Of a stretch of DNA of 64,000 bases, positions 16,121 to 25,947 are shown in pieces; positions within the stretch are counted from its first letter, which is position 1, and the number at the start of each line of letters is the position of its first letter. The stretch covers positions 4,028-68,027 of the forward strand of contig JAYTOR010000043.1 in the NCBI GenBank assembly GCA_043747685.1. Direction: 5' to 3'. Made by a program: the position numbers and the translations under genes. Under the pieces are notes generated by a model. The model had not been told where the DNA came from and searched no databases. It saw only the letters and a list, made by a program, of their open reading frames with translations. The DNA is from JANXUF01 sp043747685 (GTDB lineage Bacteria > Actinomycetota > Acidimicrobiia > Acidimicrobiales > Ilumatobacteraceae).

Positions 16121-17002
16121 TCAGTCCTCTCCGCGGAAGTGCGGGGCTTCGTGCCCGGCGTTGGTGCGACGAGCAATCTGCTCTTCCTCGTCGAGCAACT
16201 TCTCGAATTCCGGGTCGGCTTCTTTGAGCAGTGGCGTGGCATCGATCTCGGCGACGTCTTCGGCCTTCTTGCGGCCGGCAGCAGCCGACGAGACGACTTT
16301 GCGCGGCGCACCCGAGGTCTCGCCCACGGCCATGGCAGCCTCACGGAGGATCTTGTCGTCGTTCTGGGGCTTGTAGGGCAGGATGTCGCCTTTGTAGATC
16401 CAGACCTTGACGCCGACGCGACCACTGCTGGTCTTGGCCTCGCGGAAGCCGTAGTCGATGTCGGCACGCAACGTGTGTAACGGCACGCGACCTTCGCGGT
16501 ACCACTCGGTGCGGCTCATCTCGGCACCACCGAGGCGACCGGAGCACTGGACGCGGATGCCCAGGGCACCAGCCTTCTGAGCGTTCTGAACAGCGCGCTT
16601 CATCGCCCGACGGAAGGCGATGCGGTTGATCAGCTGATCGGCCACACCCTGGGCGATGAGGGCCGCGTCGAGTTCGGGAGACTTGATCTCGACGATGTTC
16701 AACTGGACCTTTGGATTTCCCGTGATCTCGGTCAGGATGGCGCGCAGCTCGTCGGCCTGGGCCCCACGACGACCGATGACGATGCCTGGACGTGCGGTGT
16801 GGATGTCCACCCGAACCTTGTCACGGGTTCGCTCGATCTCGATGCGACTGATCGCAGCGGTCTCCAGCTTGGTCATGATCGCGCGGCGGATCTTCCAGTC
16901 CTCGGTGAGGTAGTCCTTGTATTCGCGCTCGCTGAACCAGCGGCTCTTCCAATCGGTGGTGATGCCGAGACGGAAGCCGTACGGGTTGATCTTCTGACCC
17001 AT
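16121..17002 (-). CDS. rpsC: 30S ribosomal protein S3 with an acidic C-terminal extension
   Basis: S3 lines the mRNA entry channel. MGQKINPYGFRLGIT opens the protein, the KH domain carries the GRRGAQ loop (RPGIVIGRRGAQADELR), and the C-terminal domain has RTEWYREGRVPLHTLRADIDYG. The product has 293 residues against about 210-275 in the family. From about residue 225 the tail is mixed-charge (KAEDVAEIDATPLLKEADPEFEKLLDEEEQ) and probably disordered. Its ATG overlaps the rplV stop as TGATG. Confidence 0.98.
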   Translation of the reverse strand: MGQKINPYGFRLGITTDWKSRWFSEREYKDYLTEDWKIRRAIMTKLETAAISRIEIERTRDKVRVDIHTARPGIVIGRRGAQADELRAILTEITGNPKVQLNIVEIKSPELDAALIAQGVADQLINRIAFRRAMKRAVQNAQKAGALGIRVQCSGRLGGAEMSRTEWYREGRVPLHTLRADIDYGFREAKTSSGRVGVKVWIYKGDILPYKPQNDDKILREAAMAVGETSGAPRKVVSSAAAGRKKAEDVAEIDATPLLKEADPEFEKLLDEEEQIARRTNAGHEAPHFRGED

Positions 17003-17864
17003 CAGTTCTTCTCCTCTTCAGCCGCGTCGCCGTCGGCCGCATCGGCTTCGTGGGCGCTGGCTTCGTGATCGTGGGCTTCCTGCGCCGTCGGCGCGAAGCC
17101 GGCTGCTTCGGCGTTCTGGACGGTGTCGAAGTAGACCTCGGCGACCGTCTGGTTGTAATAGTGGGTGTCCGGTTCGTGGTACTTCATCGAGTCGGCGTTG
17201 CCCTTGATCGAAAAGCCGTCGGGAGCCGAGCCGTCCTCGTTCGGCAGCGCGCTGCCGTCCCACTGCGGCTGGGCGGCCACTGCATCGGCATCGGACATGT
17301 GCGTGGCTGCGACATCGTCGGCGCTGTCGGCGGCGCCGCTGCCACCGCCCTTGAGGCCCTGAGCGCGATCACGGCTGCGCGCAACACGCTCGCGGCGGGC
17401 AGCGGCGCTGGTGGTGACACCACCGCGACGACGGCCGGCTGCAGTACGGGTTGCATCCTTGGCCTGAACCACGGCGAGGCGGGTGTCGTCGAGACGGTCG
17501 ACCACGATCGTGATGTGGCAGGTGCGCTTGTTGATTCGTGTCCCGCGGCCACGGGCACGAGCGGCGAAACGTCGAAGCGTCGGGCCTTCGTCGGCGAAGC
17601 AGGCCTTGACGAACAGCTCCTCAGGATCCTGCTCATCGTTGTGCTGAGCGTTCGCAACAGCGCTGGCGAGCACCTTGCGGATCGTCACGGCAATTCCCTT
17701 GTCGGTGAACTGCAGCACCTCGTCGGCCTGTTTGACAGGCAGGTCGCGGATGATGTTGAGCACCAGACGGGCCTTGCTGGCCGAGCTGCGGATGTACAGA
17801 GCCGAGGCCCTCGTACCCGCCTTCTCGCCGGCGACGAAGTTCTTCTCGTTGAGCTTGGGACCGG

Positions 17865-17868
<4 letters not shown>
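17002..17868 (-). CDS. rplV: 50S ribosomal protein L22 fused to a long tail with a sunset-type domain
   Basis: L22 lines the exit tunnel and is normally about 115-130 residues. From ATG 17868, which overlaps the rpsS stop as ATGA, this product has 288. Residues 20-130 are a normal L22 (YIRSSASKARLVLNIIRDL, ARARGRGTRINKRTCHI). Residues 140-180 are an arginine-rich low-complexity linker, then an acidic alanine-rich stretch. Residues 217-262 (DGFSIKGNADSMKYHEPDT, YYNQTVAEVYFDT, EAAGF) match the pattern I know as the sunset domain of actinobacterial proteins. The tail ends in an acidic run. The added domain has no established function. Confidence 0.95.
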
Positions 17869-18146
<278 letters not shown>

Positions 18147-18148
18147 GA

Positions 18149-18985
<837 letters not shown>

Positions 18986-19006
18986 GACGGTCTCTTTTCT
19001 CCTGGC

Positions 19007-19297
19007 TCAGTTCTCGAACAGCGGGATGTCGTCGCCGGGGGCAAGCGTGACGATGGCGCGCTTGGTGTCGGGCTTGCGGCCCTGGCGGTTGCTCTTCCGG
19101 GCGCGAGTTGCCTTGCCCGGACGGTTGAGGGTGTTGACCTTGACGACCTTGACGCCCCAGATCGATTCCACGGCATCGTGGATCTCCGGCTTGCTGGCGC
19201 CCGGGTGGACGATGAACGTGTACACGCCCTGCTCGATGAGCGCGTAGCTCTTCTCCGAGACGACGGGCGCCACGATGATGTCGCGGGGATCTTTCAT
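19007..19297 (-). CDS. rplW: 50S ribosomal protein L23
   Basis: L23 is the tunnel-exit docking site for trigger factor and SRP. The 96-residue product has DPRDIIVAPVVSEKSYALIE, FIVHPGASKPEIHDAVESIWGVKV and VNTLNRPGK. Its ATG overlaps the rplD stop by four bases. Confidence 0.99.
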   Translation of the reverse strand: MKDPRDIIVAPVVSEKSYALIEQGVYTFIVHPGASKPEIHDAVESIWGVKVVKVNTLNRPGKATRARKSNRQGRKPDTKRAIVTLAPGDDIPLFEN

Positions 19298-19974
19298 GAC
19301 TCGTCCTTGCTGTCATCAGCACTTGCGGCGGTCGCCGTGCGTACCGTGCCCGACTTCGCAGTCGGCGTTCCGGTCGGCAGGTTGGCGGTGGTGAAGACGA
19401 TGGTCTCGTTGCAGAGCACGTCGTAGGCGTTGAGCTCGCCGACTTCGATGAGCTGGACGCCTTGCAGGTTGCGGAAGCTCTTGATCAGAGCGATCTCTTC
19501 GCGACCGTGGACCACGAGGACCGAACCCGTCAGGCCAAGGGTCGAGATGGCTGCCGCAGCAGACTTCGTGCTCGGTGTATCGAGGCCCCAATTGTCGAGA
19601 ACGACGACCTTGCCCTCGTTGGCTCGGTCGGACAGCGCAGAACGGAGCGCCAACTTGATCATCTTCTTGGGGGTCTTCTGGCTGTACTTGCGGGGCTTGG
19701 GCCCGAGGGCCACACCACCGCCGCTGAAGTGCGGTGCACGGGTGGAACCCTGACGGGCGTTGCCGGTGCCTTTCTGCTTGAACGGCTTCTTGCCACCGCC
19801 ACTGACTTCGGCGCGGGTCTTGGTCGACTGCGTGCCGGCACGGCGGTGAGCGAGTTGGGCGGTCACGACCTGGTGCATGACCGGGACGTTCGGCTGGACA
19901 CCGAACATGTCGGCGTCGAGCTCGACGGTGGAGCCCTTGGCGCCGGTGAGCGACTTGGTGGTTACGGAAGGCAT
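19294..19974 (-). CDS. rplD: 50S ribosomal protein L4
   Basis: L4 reaches into the exit tunnel. The 226-residue product has the conserved loop TRAEVSGGGKKPFKQKGTGNARQGSTRAPHFSGGG at about residues 57-91 and the DVLCNETIVFT segment. A threonine- and alanine-rich tail of about 20 residues ends the protein. In enterobacteria L4 represses this operon; no matching leader structure can be proven here. Confidence 0.98.
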   Translation of the reverse strand: MPSVTTKSLTGAKGSTVELDADMFGVQPNVPVMHQVVTAQLAHRRAGTQSTKTRAEVSGGGKKPFKQKGTGNARQGSTRAPHFSGGGVALGPKPRKYSQKTPKKMIKLALRSALSDRANEGKVVVLDNWGLDTPSTKSAAAAISTLGLTGSVLVVHGREEIALIKSFRNLQGVQLIEVGELNAYDVLCNETIVFTTANLPTGTPTAKSGTVRTATAASADDSKDES

Positions 19975-19978
19975 GACG

Positions 19979-20617
19979 TCACTTCCCCTTCACGGCGTTG
20001 CGAACGATGACGACGCCGCCATTCGGGCCAGGGACCGAACCTCTGACGAGCAGCAGTCCGCGCTCGAGGTCGGCCTCGACGATTTCGAGGTTGAGTGTGG
20101 TGACCTGCTCGTTGCCCATGTGGCCGGCCATCTTCAGGCCCTTGAGCACACGGCCCGGATAGCTGCAGGATCCGATCGAGCCAGGGGCACGGTGATGCTT
20201 GTGGTTACCGTGGCTGGCGCCCTGGCCCTTGAAGTTGTGACGCTTCATCGTGCCGGCGAATCCCTTGCCACGGCTGATAGCGGTCACATCGATCTTCTGA
20301 CCGGCGACAAGGGTGTCGACGGTGATTTCCTGGCCGACCTCGTATCCATCGACGTTGTCGAGACGCAGCTCGACGACGCGGCGGCCGGGGTTGACTCCTA
20401 CTTTGGCGAAGTGGCCTGCCTGAGGCTTGGTGAGCTTCTTGGCATCCTTGGACCCATACGTCACTTGAAGCGCGGTGTAGCCATCGCGCTCGGTCGTCTT
20501 GACCTGCACGATGCGAGCCGGCTCGACCTTGAGAACGGTCACCGGAATGATCCGGTTGTCCTCGGCCCAGACCTGGGTCATCCCTACTTTTTCGCCGACG
20601 ATCGCTTTCGTCGCCAT
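19979..20617 (-). CDS. rplC: 50S ribosomal protein L3
   Basis: L3 binds 23S rRNA near the peptidyl transferase centre. The product has 212 residues: KAIVGEKVGMTQVW at the start, SRGKGFAGTMKRHNFKGQGASHGNHKHHRAPGSIG, and RVLKGLKMAGHMGNEQVTT. An AAAGG site lies seven bases before the ATG. It is the first gene of the block, because rpsJ is not upstream. Confidence 0.99.
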   Translation of the reverse strand: MATKAIVGEKVGMTQVWAEDNRIIPVTVLKVEPARIVQVKTTERDGYTALQVTYGSKDAKKLTKPQAGHFAKVGVNPGRRVVELRLDNVDGYEVGQEITVDTLVAGQKIDVTAISRGKGFAGTMKRHNFKGQGASHGNHKHHRAPGSIGSCSYPGRVLKGLKMAGHMGNEQVTTLNLEIVEADLERGLLLVRGSVPGPNGGVVIVRNAVKGK

Positions 20618-21054
20618 AGCGGCTGCCTTTATATGGTCGGCTCGGAATTTTCATCCCGAGAAGGTGTCCCTCACGCAAATGCTCCGCCTGGCACAGGCCA
20701 GCGGAGCATCACGTTCGGTTGTGCCGTGCGGTTCCCCCACTTGCTCAGGGCGCTCACGGACGTCGATTGGCGATTGCTGCATTTTAGCTGGCCAGATCCT
20801 GTCCGACGAGCTGAGTCTGCGGCGTCCCCGCATGGGGACTTCGCACACGAGTTGGAAATGCTATCGGATGCCCGAGCTGGTTTGCACACCGACGTCCAAA
20901 GAGCTGAAGTCATCGGACGGGCTCGACCGTCGCAACCAGCATCCGGTGCGCTGCGACGGACCGTTCTGCTGTTCACCAGCTGACGGACCGGTCGCTGGTT
21001 CGGTCGCCGGTTCGCTTCGCTGTTCGGGTTTGGTGCCGGCGGTAGGTTGGGGCG
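20618..21054. promoter_or_regulatory. 437-base leader and divergent promoter region between rplC and the VOC gene
   Basis: No convincing gene lies here. For the minus-strand ribosomal operon there is a TAAAAT -10-like box at 20786-20781, which would give a leader of about 155 bases. A bulged hairpin occupies 20679-20709 (ATGCTCCG paired with CGGAGCAT, continued by CTGGC/GCCAG) and a weaker one 20641-20660. For the plus-strand VOC gene, TAGGTT (21043-21048) ends six bases before its ATG, which suggests a leaderless transcript. A 12-base tandem repeat (CGGTCGCYGGTT) fills 20989-21012. Confidence 0.4.
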
Positions 21055-21402
21055 ATGGCTGAGTTTCGTGTGGTTTTGCACACCGACCGGATGCAGGAGT
21101 GTGCTCGCTTCTATGGCGAGATGCTCGGCTTCGCTGTCGCCAAGGAGTTCCCCGGAGGGTTGATCTTCGGAATCGGGCCTGATGCACGGATCGAACTGCT
21201 CGAAGTCGACGCGCCGGCGCCGACGCCCAGCGGCGTCTTCGTGTCGATCGAATGCGATGAGATCGCCGGGTATCACGACCGGGCTGTTGCTGCCGGCTGG
21301 TCGATCTCGCAGCCGCCCACCACCCAGCCGTGGGGACATCACAACTTCTCTCTGATGGACCCGAACGGCTTTCTGCTCATCTTCTTCGAGGTGACCGGAT
21401 GA
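21055..21402 (+). CDS. VOC superfamily (glyoxalase/bleomycin-resistance-like) protein
   Basis: This 115-residue protein has the paired beta-alpha-beta-beta-beta layout of the vicinal oxygen chelate fold. It starts FRVVLHTDRMQECARFYGEMLGF, and WGHHNFSLMDPNGFLLIFFEV at the end matches the typical DPDGN-x-hydrophobic closing strand. Substrate and metal ligands are not assignable from sequence. It overlaps the next gene by four bases (ATGA), so the two are probably co-expressed. Confidence 0.85.
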   Translation: MAEFRVVLHTDRMQECARFYGEMLGFAVAKEFPGGLIFGIGPDARIELLEVDAPAPTPSGVFVSIECDEIAGYHDRAVAAGWSISQPPTTQPWGHHNFSLMDPNGFLLIFFEVTG

Positions 21403-22226
21403 GCAGTGAGCTGATCGGCGCCAACCATCTGCGTGAATCAGATATCGACGACTTCCAACGAGACGGCGCGACGGTGATCCGCGAGGCGCTCGCACAGCGA
21501 TGGCTCGATCGTCTCGCCGAGGGCGTCGAACACAACCGAGCCCATCCGAGCGGGTGGGCCAGTTGGTATACCAAGCCTGACGAGTCCGTCGGATTCTGGA
21601 GCGACTACGTCACGTGGCAGGACGTGCCGGCGTATCGCGACGTCGTCGAGCACTCCGGTCTCGCCGAACTCGCCGGCAGTTTGATGCGCTCCGACAGCGT
21701 CCGCTTCTTCCACGAGCACGTACTGGTCAAGGAACCCGGTGCTCAGGAGCGCACCCCGTGGCACCACGACCAGCCCTACTACTGCGTCGACGGCGACCAG
21801 AACGTCAGCATGTGGATCGCCCTCGATCCGGTCCCGGCTGAGGCCGGTTTGCGATTCATTGCCGGCTCTCACCGCTGGAACCGTGCCTTCGTACCGCGCA
21901 AGTTCGTCGACCACACGCCGTATGCGGCTGCGGAGTCGGGGTTCGAACTCGTCCCTGACCTCGATGCCGAGATCGATCAGCACCGAGTGCTCAATTTCGG
22001 TGTCGAGCCGGGTGATGTCATCGTCTTCCACTACCGCACGCTCCACGAGGCGCCGGGCAACACGAGCGCAGTGACGTCACGACGGGCCGTGAGCCTGCGT
22101 TGGATCGGTGACGATGCGACCTTCGCTCTCAGGCCCTGGCTGCATTCACCACCGTTCGAGCAGCACAAACTCGTCGTCGGTGGACCGCTCGACGATCCCC
22201 GATTCCCGCTCGTCGTGAGCGCTTGA
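21399..22226 (+). CDS. Phytanoyl-CoA dioxygenase (PhyH) family Fe(II)/2-oxoglutarate oxygenase
   Basis: The 275-residue product has the non-haem iron facial triad of the PhyH family: His122 or His123 with Asp124 in PWHHDQPYY, and distal His216 in TLHEAPGN, with a 2-oxoglutarate-binding arginine at 228-229 (SRRAV). Such enzymes hydroxylate small molecules or acyl chains in the cytoplasm; the substrate here is unknown. The ATG at 21399 overlaps the VOC stop by four bases and is preferred to an in-frame start at 21330 inside that gene. Confidence 0.88.
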   Translation: MSSELIGANHLRESDIDDFQRDGATVIREALAQRWLDRLAEGVEHNRAHPSGWASWYTKPDESVGFWSDYVTWQDVPAYRDVVEHSGLAELAGSLMRSDSVRFFHEHVLVKEPGAQERTPWHHDQPYYCVDGDQNVSMWIALDPVPAEAGLRFIAGSHRWNRAFVPRKFVDHTPYAAAESGFELVPDLDAEIDQHRVLNFGVEPGDVIVFHYRTLHEAPGNTSAVTSRRAVSLRWIGDDATFALRPWLHSPPFEQHKLVVGGPLDDPRFPLVVSA

Positions 22227-22257
22227 CCGCTCTCCCGACGACTCTCGCGTTCCGGCG

Positions 22258-22665
22258 ATGAGAATCACTCTCATCGTCATCCGGCTCGCACTGGCGGCGA
22301 TGTTCCTCGTCGCCGGCGCCGCCAAACTGCGTGACCGTCAGGGCGCGCGACAGGCAGTGGGTGACTTCGGTGTTCCGTCGGTTTTCGTCGGTTTCAGCGC
22401 AGTCGCTCTGCCGCTCGTCGAACTGCTCGTCGCCGTCGCCCTCGTACTCGACCCGACATCGCGACTGGGCGCAGCCGGCGCAGCCGCCTTGCTCGCCGTC
22501 TTCATCGCCGCAACCGTGAGGGTGATCAGCCAGGGTCGCGTCGTCGCCTGCCACTGCTTCGGCTCGGTGCATTCGGCGATCGTCGGGCCGAAGACGATCA
22601 TGCGCAACGGCGTCGCCGCCGCGCTCGCTGTCTACGTGGCGATCAGTCCCCTCGCCCGTTTCTGA
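22258..22665 (+). CDS. MauE/DoxX-like four-helix membrane protein
   Basis: The 135-residue product has four predicted membrane helices (about 5-22, 45-64, 70-90 and 112-131) and the VVACHCFGSV motif at about 95-104, which resembles the C-x-C-F-G signature of MauE-like methylamine-utilisation proteins linked to disulfide chemistry. No mau genes are nearby. It follows the PhyH gene by 31 bases and may belong to the same operon. Confidence 0.75.
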   Translation: MRITLIVIRLALAAMFLVAGAAKLRDRQGARQAVGDFGVPSVFVGFSAVALPLVELLVAVALVLDPTSRLGAAGAAALLAVFIAATVRVISQGRVVACHCFGSVHSAIVGPKTIMRNGVAAALAVYVAISPLARF

Positions 22666-22691
22666 ACATCCCCGACGAGCGGACGGACCTG

Positions 22692-23468
22692 TCAGCGGTG
22701 GGTGAAGTTGGCCTGGCGCTTCTCGACGAAGGCAGCCATGCCCTCTGACTGGTCATCCGTGGCGAACGTCGAATGGAACAGGCGCCGCTCGAAACGGACA
22801 CCTTCTGACAGGGTCGTTTCGTAGCAGCGGTTCACCGCCTCCTTGACCATCATCGACGACGGCTTGGACATCGAGGCGATCGTCGTCGCCGTTTTGATGG
22901 CATCCCCGAGCAGTTCGTCGGCCGGGACGACGCGCGACACGAGGCCGCAGCGCTCGGCCTCTTCGGCACCCATCATCCGACCGGTCAGGCACATCTCCAT
23001 CGCCTTGGCCTTGCCGATGAACCGTGCAAGGCGCTGCGAGCCGCCCATCCCCGGCATGATCCCGAGCTTGATCTCCGGCTGACCGAATTTGGCGGTATCG
23101 GCGGCGATGATCGTGTCGCAGATCATCGCCAGCTCACAACCACCTCCGAGCGCGAAACCGGCGACTGCGGCGATCACCGGGGTGCGCACCGCCGACAGCT
23201 TGCCCCAATCGGCGAACAGATCGATCTCGAAGGCATCGATGTAACCGAGCGGCTGCATCTCCTTGATATCTGCTCCAGCAGCAAACGCCCGAGACGAACC
23301 GGTGATGACGATGCACCCGATCCCAGGATCGGTGTCCATCTCGGCGCAGGCAGTGGTCAACTCGCCCATCAACTGCTGGTTCAGAGCGTTCAAGGCCTCC
23401 GGCCGGTTGAGTGTAACAACAGCAACCCGATCAAGGCGCTCGACAAGAATGGTGACGTACTCGCTCAT
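22692..23468 (-). CDS. Enoyl-CoA hydratase
   Basis: The enzyme hydrates trans-2-enoyl-CoA in fatty acid beta-oxidation. From ATG 23468 the product has 258 residues, the standard crotonase length, against 14 extra unrelated residues if an upstream start were used. The oxyanion-hole motif is AFAAGADIKEM, and both catalytic glutamates are present in GGGCELAM and FGQPEIKLG, followed by GMGGSQRLARFIGK. It stands alone and is convergent with the MauE-like gene. Confidence 0.95.
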   Translation of the reverse strand: MSEYVTILVERLDRVAVVTLNRPEALNALNQQLMGELTTACAEMDTDPGIGCIVITGSSRAFAAGADIKEMQPLGYIDAFEIDLFADWGKLSAVRTPVIAAVAGFALGGGCELAMICDTIIAADTAKFGQPEIKLGIMPGMGGSQRLARFIGKAKAMEMCLTGRMMGAEEAERCGLVSRVVPADELLGDAIKTATTIASMSKPSSMMVKEAVNRCYETTLSEGVRFERRLFHSTFATDDQSEGMAAFVEKRQANFTHR

Positions 23469-23579
23469 CGCCAGAGCGTAGATGGGCGAGTTCGTAGCGG
23501 CCGCACCCACCGATGTATCGCTCGGGCTGACAGCAGCCGCAGATGCGTCCGCAGCCGCCGTGCTCGTCCCTGCGAGCGC

Positions 23580-25202
23580 TCAGAGGTTGGGCGGCATGAG
23601 CCGGTTGACGTTCTCGAACCAGAAGTAGAGGAGCACCATCAACGGGGCAAAGGCAACTGCCCAGCCGATGAGGCGACGGGTCTTGCGGCTCAGTGCCCGT
23701 GCGAGCAGGGCGACGGCGATCAGCCCCAGACCCCAGAGCACGACCGGCAGATAGGCGCCGCTGTCGCTGAACCAACCTTCGTTGAGGGCATCGAACGACG
23801 AATTGGCGGGTGCAACAGCGACGGGTGCAGCGGTGGGTGCTGTGGTCGCACCAGTTCCGGTAGCAGTGGCCGTGCCGGCGGTTGTGGCGACCGCTGTCGT
23901 CGTACCGCCTTCGTCCGGGCCGAGCGAACCACTCGTGTCGTTGGTGTCGGCACCATTCGCGTAGAGACCAGGGTTGCCGTATTGCTTCGTCGCCGACTGC
24001 ACGGGCGGTTCCCCCCCGACCTTCAATTCGGCGGTGACGATCAGGCGGGACTTGGCGGTGAACTTCGGCGTACATGTCGCCAGCGTCAGCATCACCTTGT
24101 CCGGGTGATCGGCGAGCACCTCGACCTGGTCCGGCTGCACGACCGTCGAGCCGGTGACGATGTATGTGTACGTCACGTTGGTCAAGGTCGTGAAGTCGAT
24201 TTCGTCGCCAGCGACGAGTTGGTCGAGGTCGCCGAACACTCCGCCGTGGGTGGTGCGATGCCCGGCGAGGGCGGCGTTGCCCTGCTGACCGGGCAGCGGC
24301 GTGTCTGGGAAGTGCCCGATGCCCTTGGCGATGTCCTGGGTGCGAACACCGGCGAGGACGATGGCGTCGACGCTGATCTTGGGGATCGTCAGCCTGCCGA
24401 TGGCGTCACCGAGCTGGATCGCAGGACCGCTATACGGTGCCACCGCAGCAGTTGCGGCGGGGGCCGTCGTCGGCGCATCGATCGGCGGAGTTGTTGTGCC
24501 GGCAGGAGCGGTGGAGACCGACGAATCTGCTGATGCCGTGGTGGAAGCTGCGGTCGTCGGCGGGGCGGTGACAGCAACCGTGGTCGGTGCCGGTGCGGTT
24601 GTGGTGGCCCCGGCGATCTCCGCCTGCCTGGCGGCGAACTGCTTGGCAAGATCGTCCTGTGCCGAGGCGTACTGGATGCCGGTTCCCCAGAGTTGGTAGA
24701 CGACGAACAACAGGATGAGCACTCCGGCGGAGATGAGGCTCCAGCCGACTCCTCCGACGATCCTGCGCCAGTCGTTCGGGTACTTCTGGCGGGGTTTCGC
24801 CTTCCACCACGGCCGCAGCGGGTCGCTTCCCGGCCGCGGCGGCACGGTCGGCCTGGCAGCGGTGGCAGCCGCTGTTTGCCCGGCGGCAGCGCTGACGGGG
24901 GTCGTGGAGATGACCGTTATCGGAGGCGAGTCGGCCGTCGAATCCGTCTGGACATCCGACATCGACTGCAGTCGAGCCAATGCCCGATCCGAGCGCGGAT
25001 GGTCCCACTCCTCGTCGGCGTCCGAACCGCCTGGCGCGCCGGGCGAAACCGCATCAGGCTCGCCGCGCCGGCTCGCGCCAGCTGATGAATCGTCCGTTGT
25101 TTCCGCTCTGCCGCCGTGATCTTTACCCGTGTCCCCGGGCTCGCACAGCCCGCCGTCTTGATCCTCGACGCCGCCATCGCCGCTATCGCTCACCGGCTCC
25201 AC
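23580..25202 (-). CDS. Sortase (class E-like) with long N- and C-terminal extensions
   Basis: Sortases cleave sorting signals and attach proteins outside the membrane. The catalytic set is present: His315 (LAGHRTTHGG), Cys377 (TLATCTPKF) and Arg386 (SRLIV). The order is an acidic, proline-rich cytoplasmic region of about 150 residues, a membrane helix (about 153-173), a threonine- and alanine-rich linker, the sortase domain (about 260-395), a second linker and two C-terminal helices (about 484-504 and 511-528). Frames run to 25427, overlapping ccmA, so the GTG at 25202 was chosen because it leaves a divergent promoter space. The start is uncertain. No sorting-signal substrate lies next to it. 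Confidence 0.85.
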   Translation of the reverse strand: MEPVSDSGDGGVEDQDGGLCEPGDTGKDHGGRAETTDDSSAGASRRGEPDAVSPGAPGGSDADEEWDHPRSDRALARLQSMSDVQTDSTADSPPITVISTTPVSAAAGQTAAATAARPTVPPRPGSDPLRPWWKAKPRQKYPNDWRRIVGGVGWSLISAGVLILLFVVYQLWGTGIQYASAQDDLAKQFAARQAEIAGATTTAPAPTTVAVTAPPTTAASTTASADSSVSTAPAGTTTPPIDAPTTAPAATAAVAPYSGPAIQLGDAIGRLTIPKISVDAIVLAGVRTQDIAKGIGHFPDTPLPGQQGNAALAGHRTTHGGVFGDLDQLVAGDEIDFTTLTNVTYTYIVTGSTVVQPDQVEVLADHPDKVMLTLATCTPKFTAKSRLIVTAELKVGGEPPVQSATKQYGNPGLYANGADTNDTSGSLGPDEGGTTTAVATTAGTATATGTGATTAPTAAPVAVAPANSSFDALNEGWFSDSGAYLPVVLWGLGLIAVALLARALSRKTRRLIGWAVAFAPLMVLLYFWFENVNRLMPPNL

Positions 25203-25257
25203 ACTACGTGGCGACCAGCGCAAACTACGTTCACCGGTCGTGAGCTCTCCTTCAGCG

Positions 25258-25287
25258 TTGGGCGAACGGCTTCGCAGTCGATACCGT
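25258..25287 (+). promoter_or_regulatory. Probable promoter of the ccm operon
   Basis: TTGGGC (25258-25263) and TACCGT (25282-25287) are 18 bases apart, and the -10 box ends 12 bases before the ccmA ATG at 25300. The overlapping junctions downstream indicate one transcript through ccmI. Confidence 0.4.
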
Positions 25288-25299
25288 CGCTTCGCGTCC

Positions 25300-25947
25300 A
25301 TGGAAACCATCGTCGACCTCCGCGATGTCGTCGCGGTGCTCGGGCAGTTCCCCGCCCTTGCCGGTGCCAGCCTGACGGTGCTGCGCGGCGAGATCGTGCT
25401 GCTCCAGGGCCCGAACGGTGCCGGCAAAACGTCACTGCTTCGGGTCTGTGCCGGTCTGCTGCCGGTCGTACGCGGTCATGCTGTCGTCCTCGGTCACGAC
25501 CTGACGGTCGACCGTTCTGGCGTCCGCGCCAAGGTCGGACTGCTCGGGCATACGAATGGGCTCTACCCCGAGCTGAGCGTGCGCGACAACGTGCAGTTCT
25601 GGGGAACGACGGTCGGTGCGAGCAGTGGGGAGATCGACGCAGCGCTCGATCGCCTCGGACTGTCGTTGCGGCTCGCTGACGTGCAGGTGGGCCGCCTGTC
25701 TGCCGGCCAGAAACGCCGAACGGCACTTGCATGCCTGGTGGCCCGCAGAGCGGTGCTGTGGCTGCTCGACGAGCCCCATGCCGGGCTCGATGCCGAAGGC
25801 CGCGACGAGCTCGACGCCGTCTTGCGCCAAGCGGCGGCCTCCGGTGCCACGGTGCTCGTTGCCTCCCACGAACTGGAGCGAGCTGGAGCGCTCGCCCACC
25901 GCACCGTGCAGGTCATCGCCGGCCAGGTGCACGAGGTCGAACAGTGA
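25300..25947 (+). CDS. ccmA: Haem exporter ATP-binding protein CcmA
   Basis: CcmA powers release of holo-CcmE from the CcmCD complex in System I cytochrome c maturation. The 215-residue product has Walker A GPNGAGKT at 37-44, an ABC signature LSAGQKRR and Walker B LWLLDEPHAGLD. The short length matches CcmA. The ATG at 25300 is preferred to an in-frame start at 25240 because of the promoter and the alignment of METIVDLRDVV with the family start. It overlaps ccmB by four bases (GTGA). Confidence 0.93.
   Translation: METIVDLRDVVAVLGQFPALAGASLTVLRGEIVLLQGPNGAGKTSLLRVCAGLLPVVRGHAVVLGHDLTVDRSGVRAKVGLLGHTNGLYPELSVRDNVQFWGTTVGASSGEIDAALDRLGLSLRLADVQVGRLSAGQKRRTALACLVARRAVLWLLDEPHAGLDAEGRDELDAVLRQAAASGATVLVASHELERAGALAHRTVQVIAGQVHEVEQ

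Noticed and set aside
19877..20983. 368-codon plus-strand frame over rplC
   Set aside because: It is antisense to L3 and continues into non-coding leader without any family signature.
25203..25427. Extension of the sortase frame to an ATG at 25427
   Set aside because: It would overlap most of the divergent ccmA start and promoter and adds a basic, unconserved lead.
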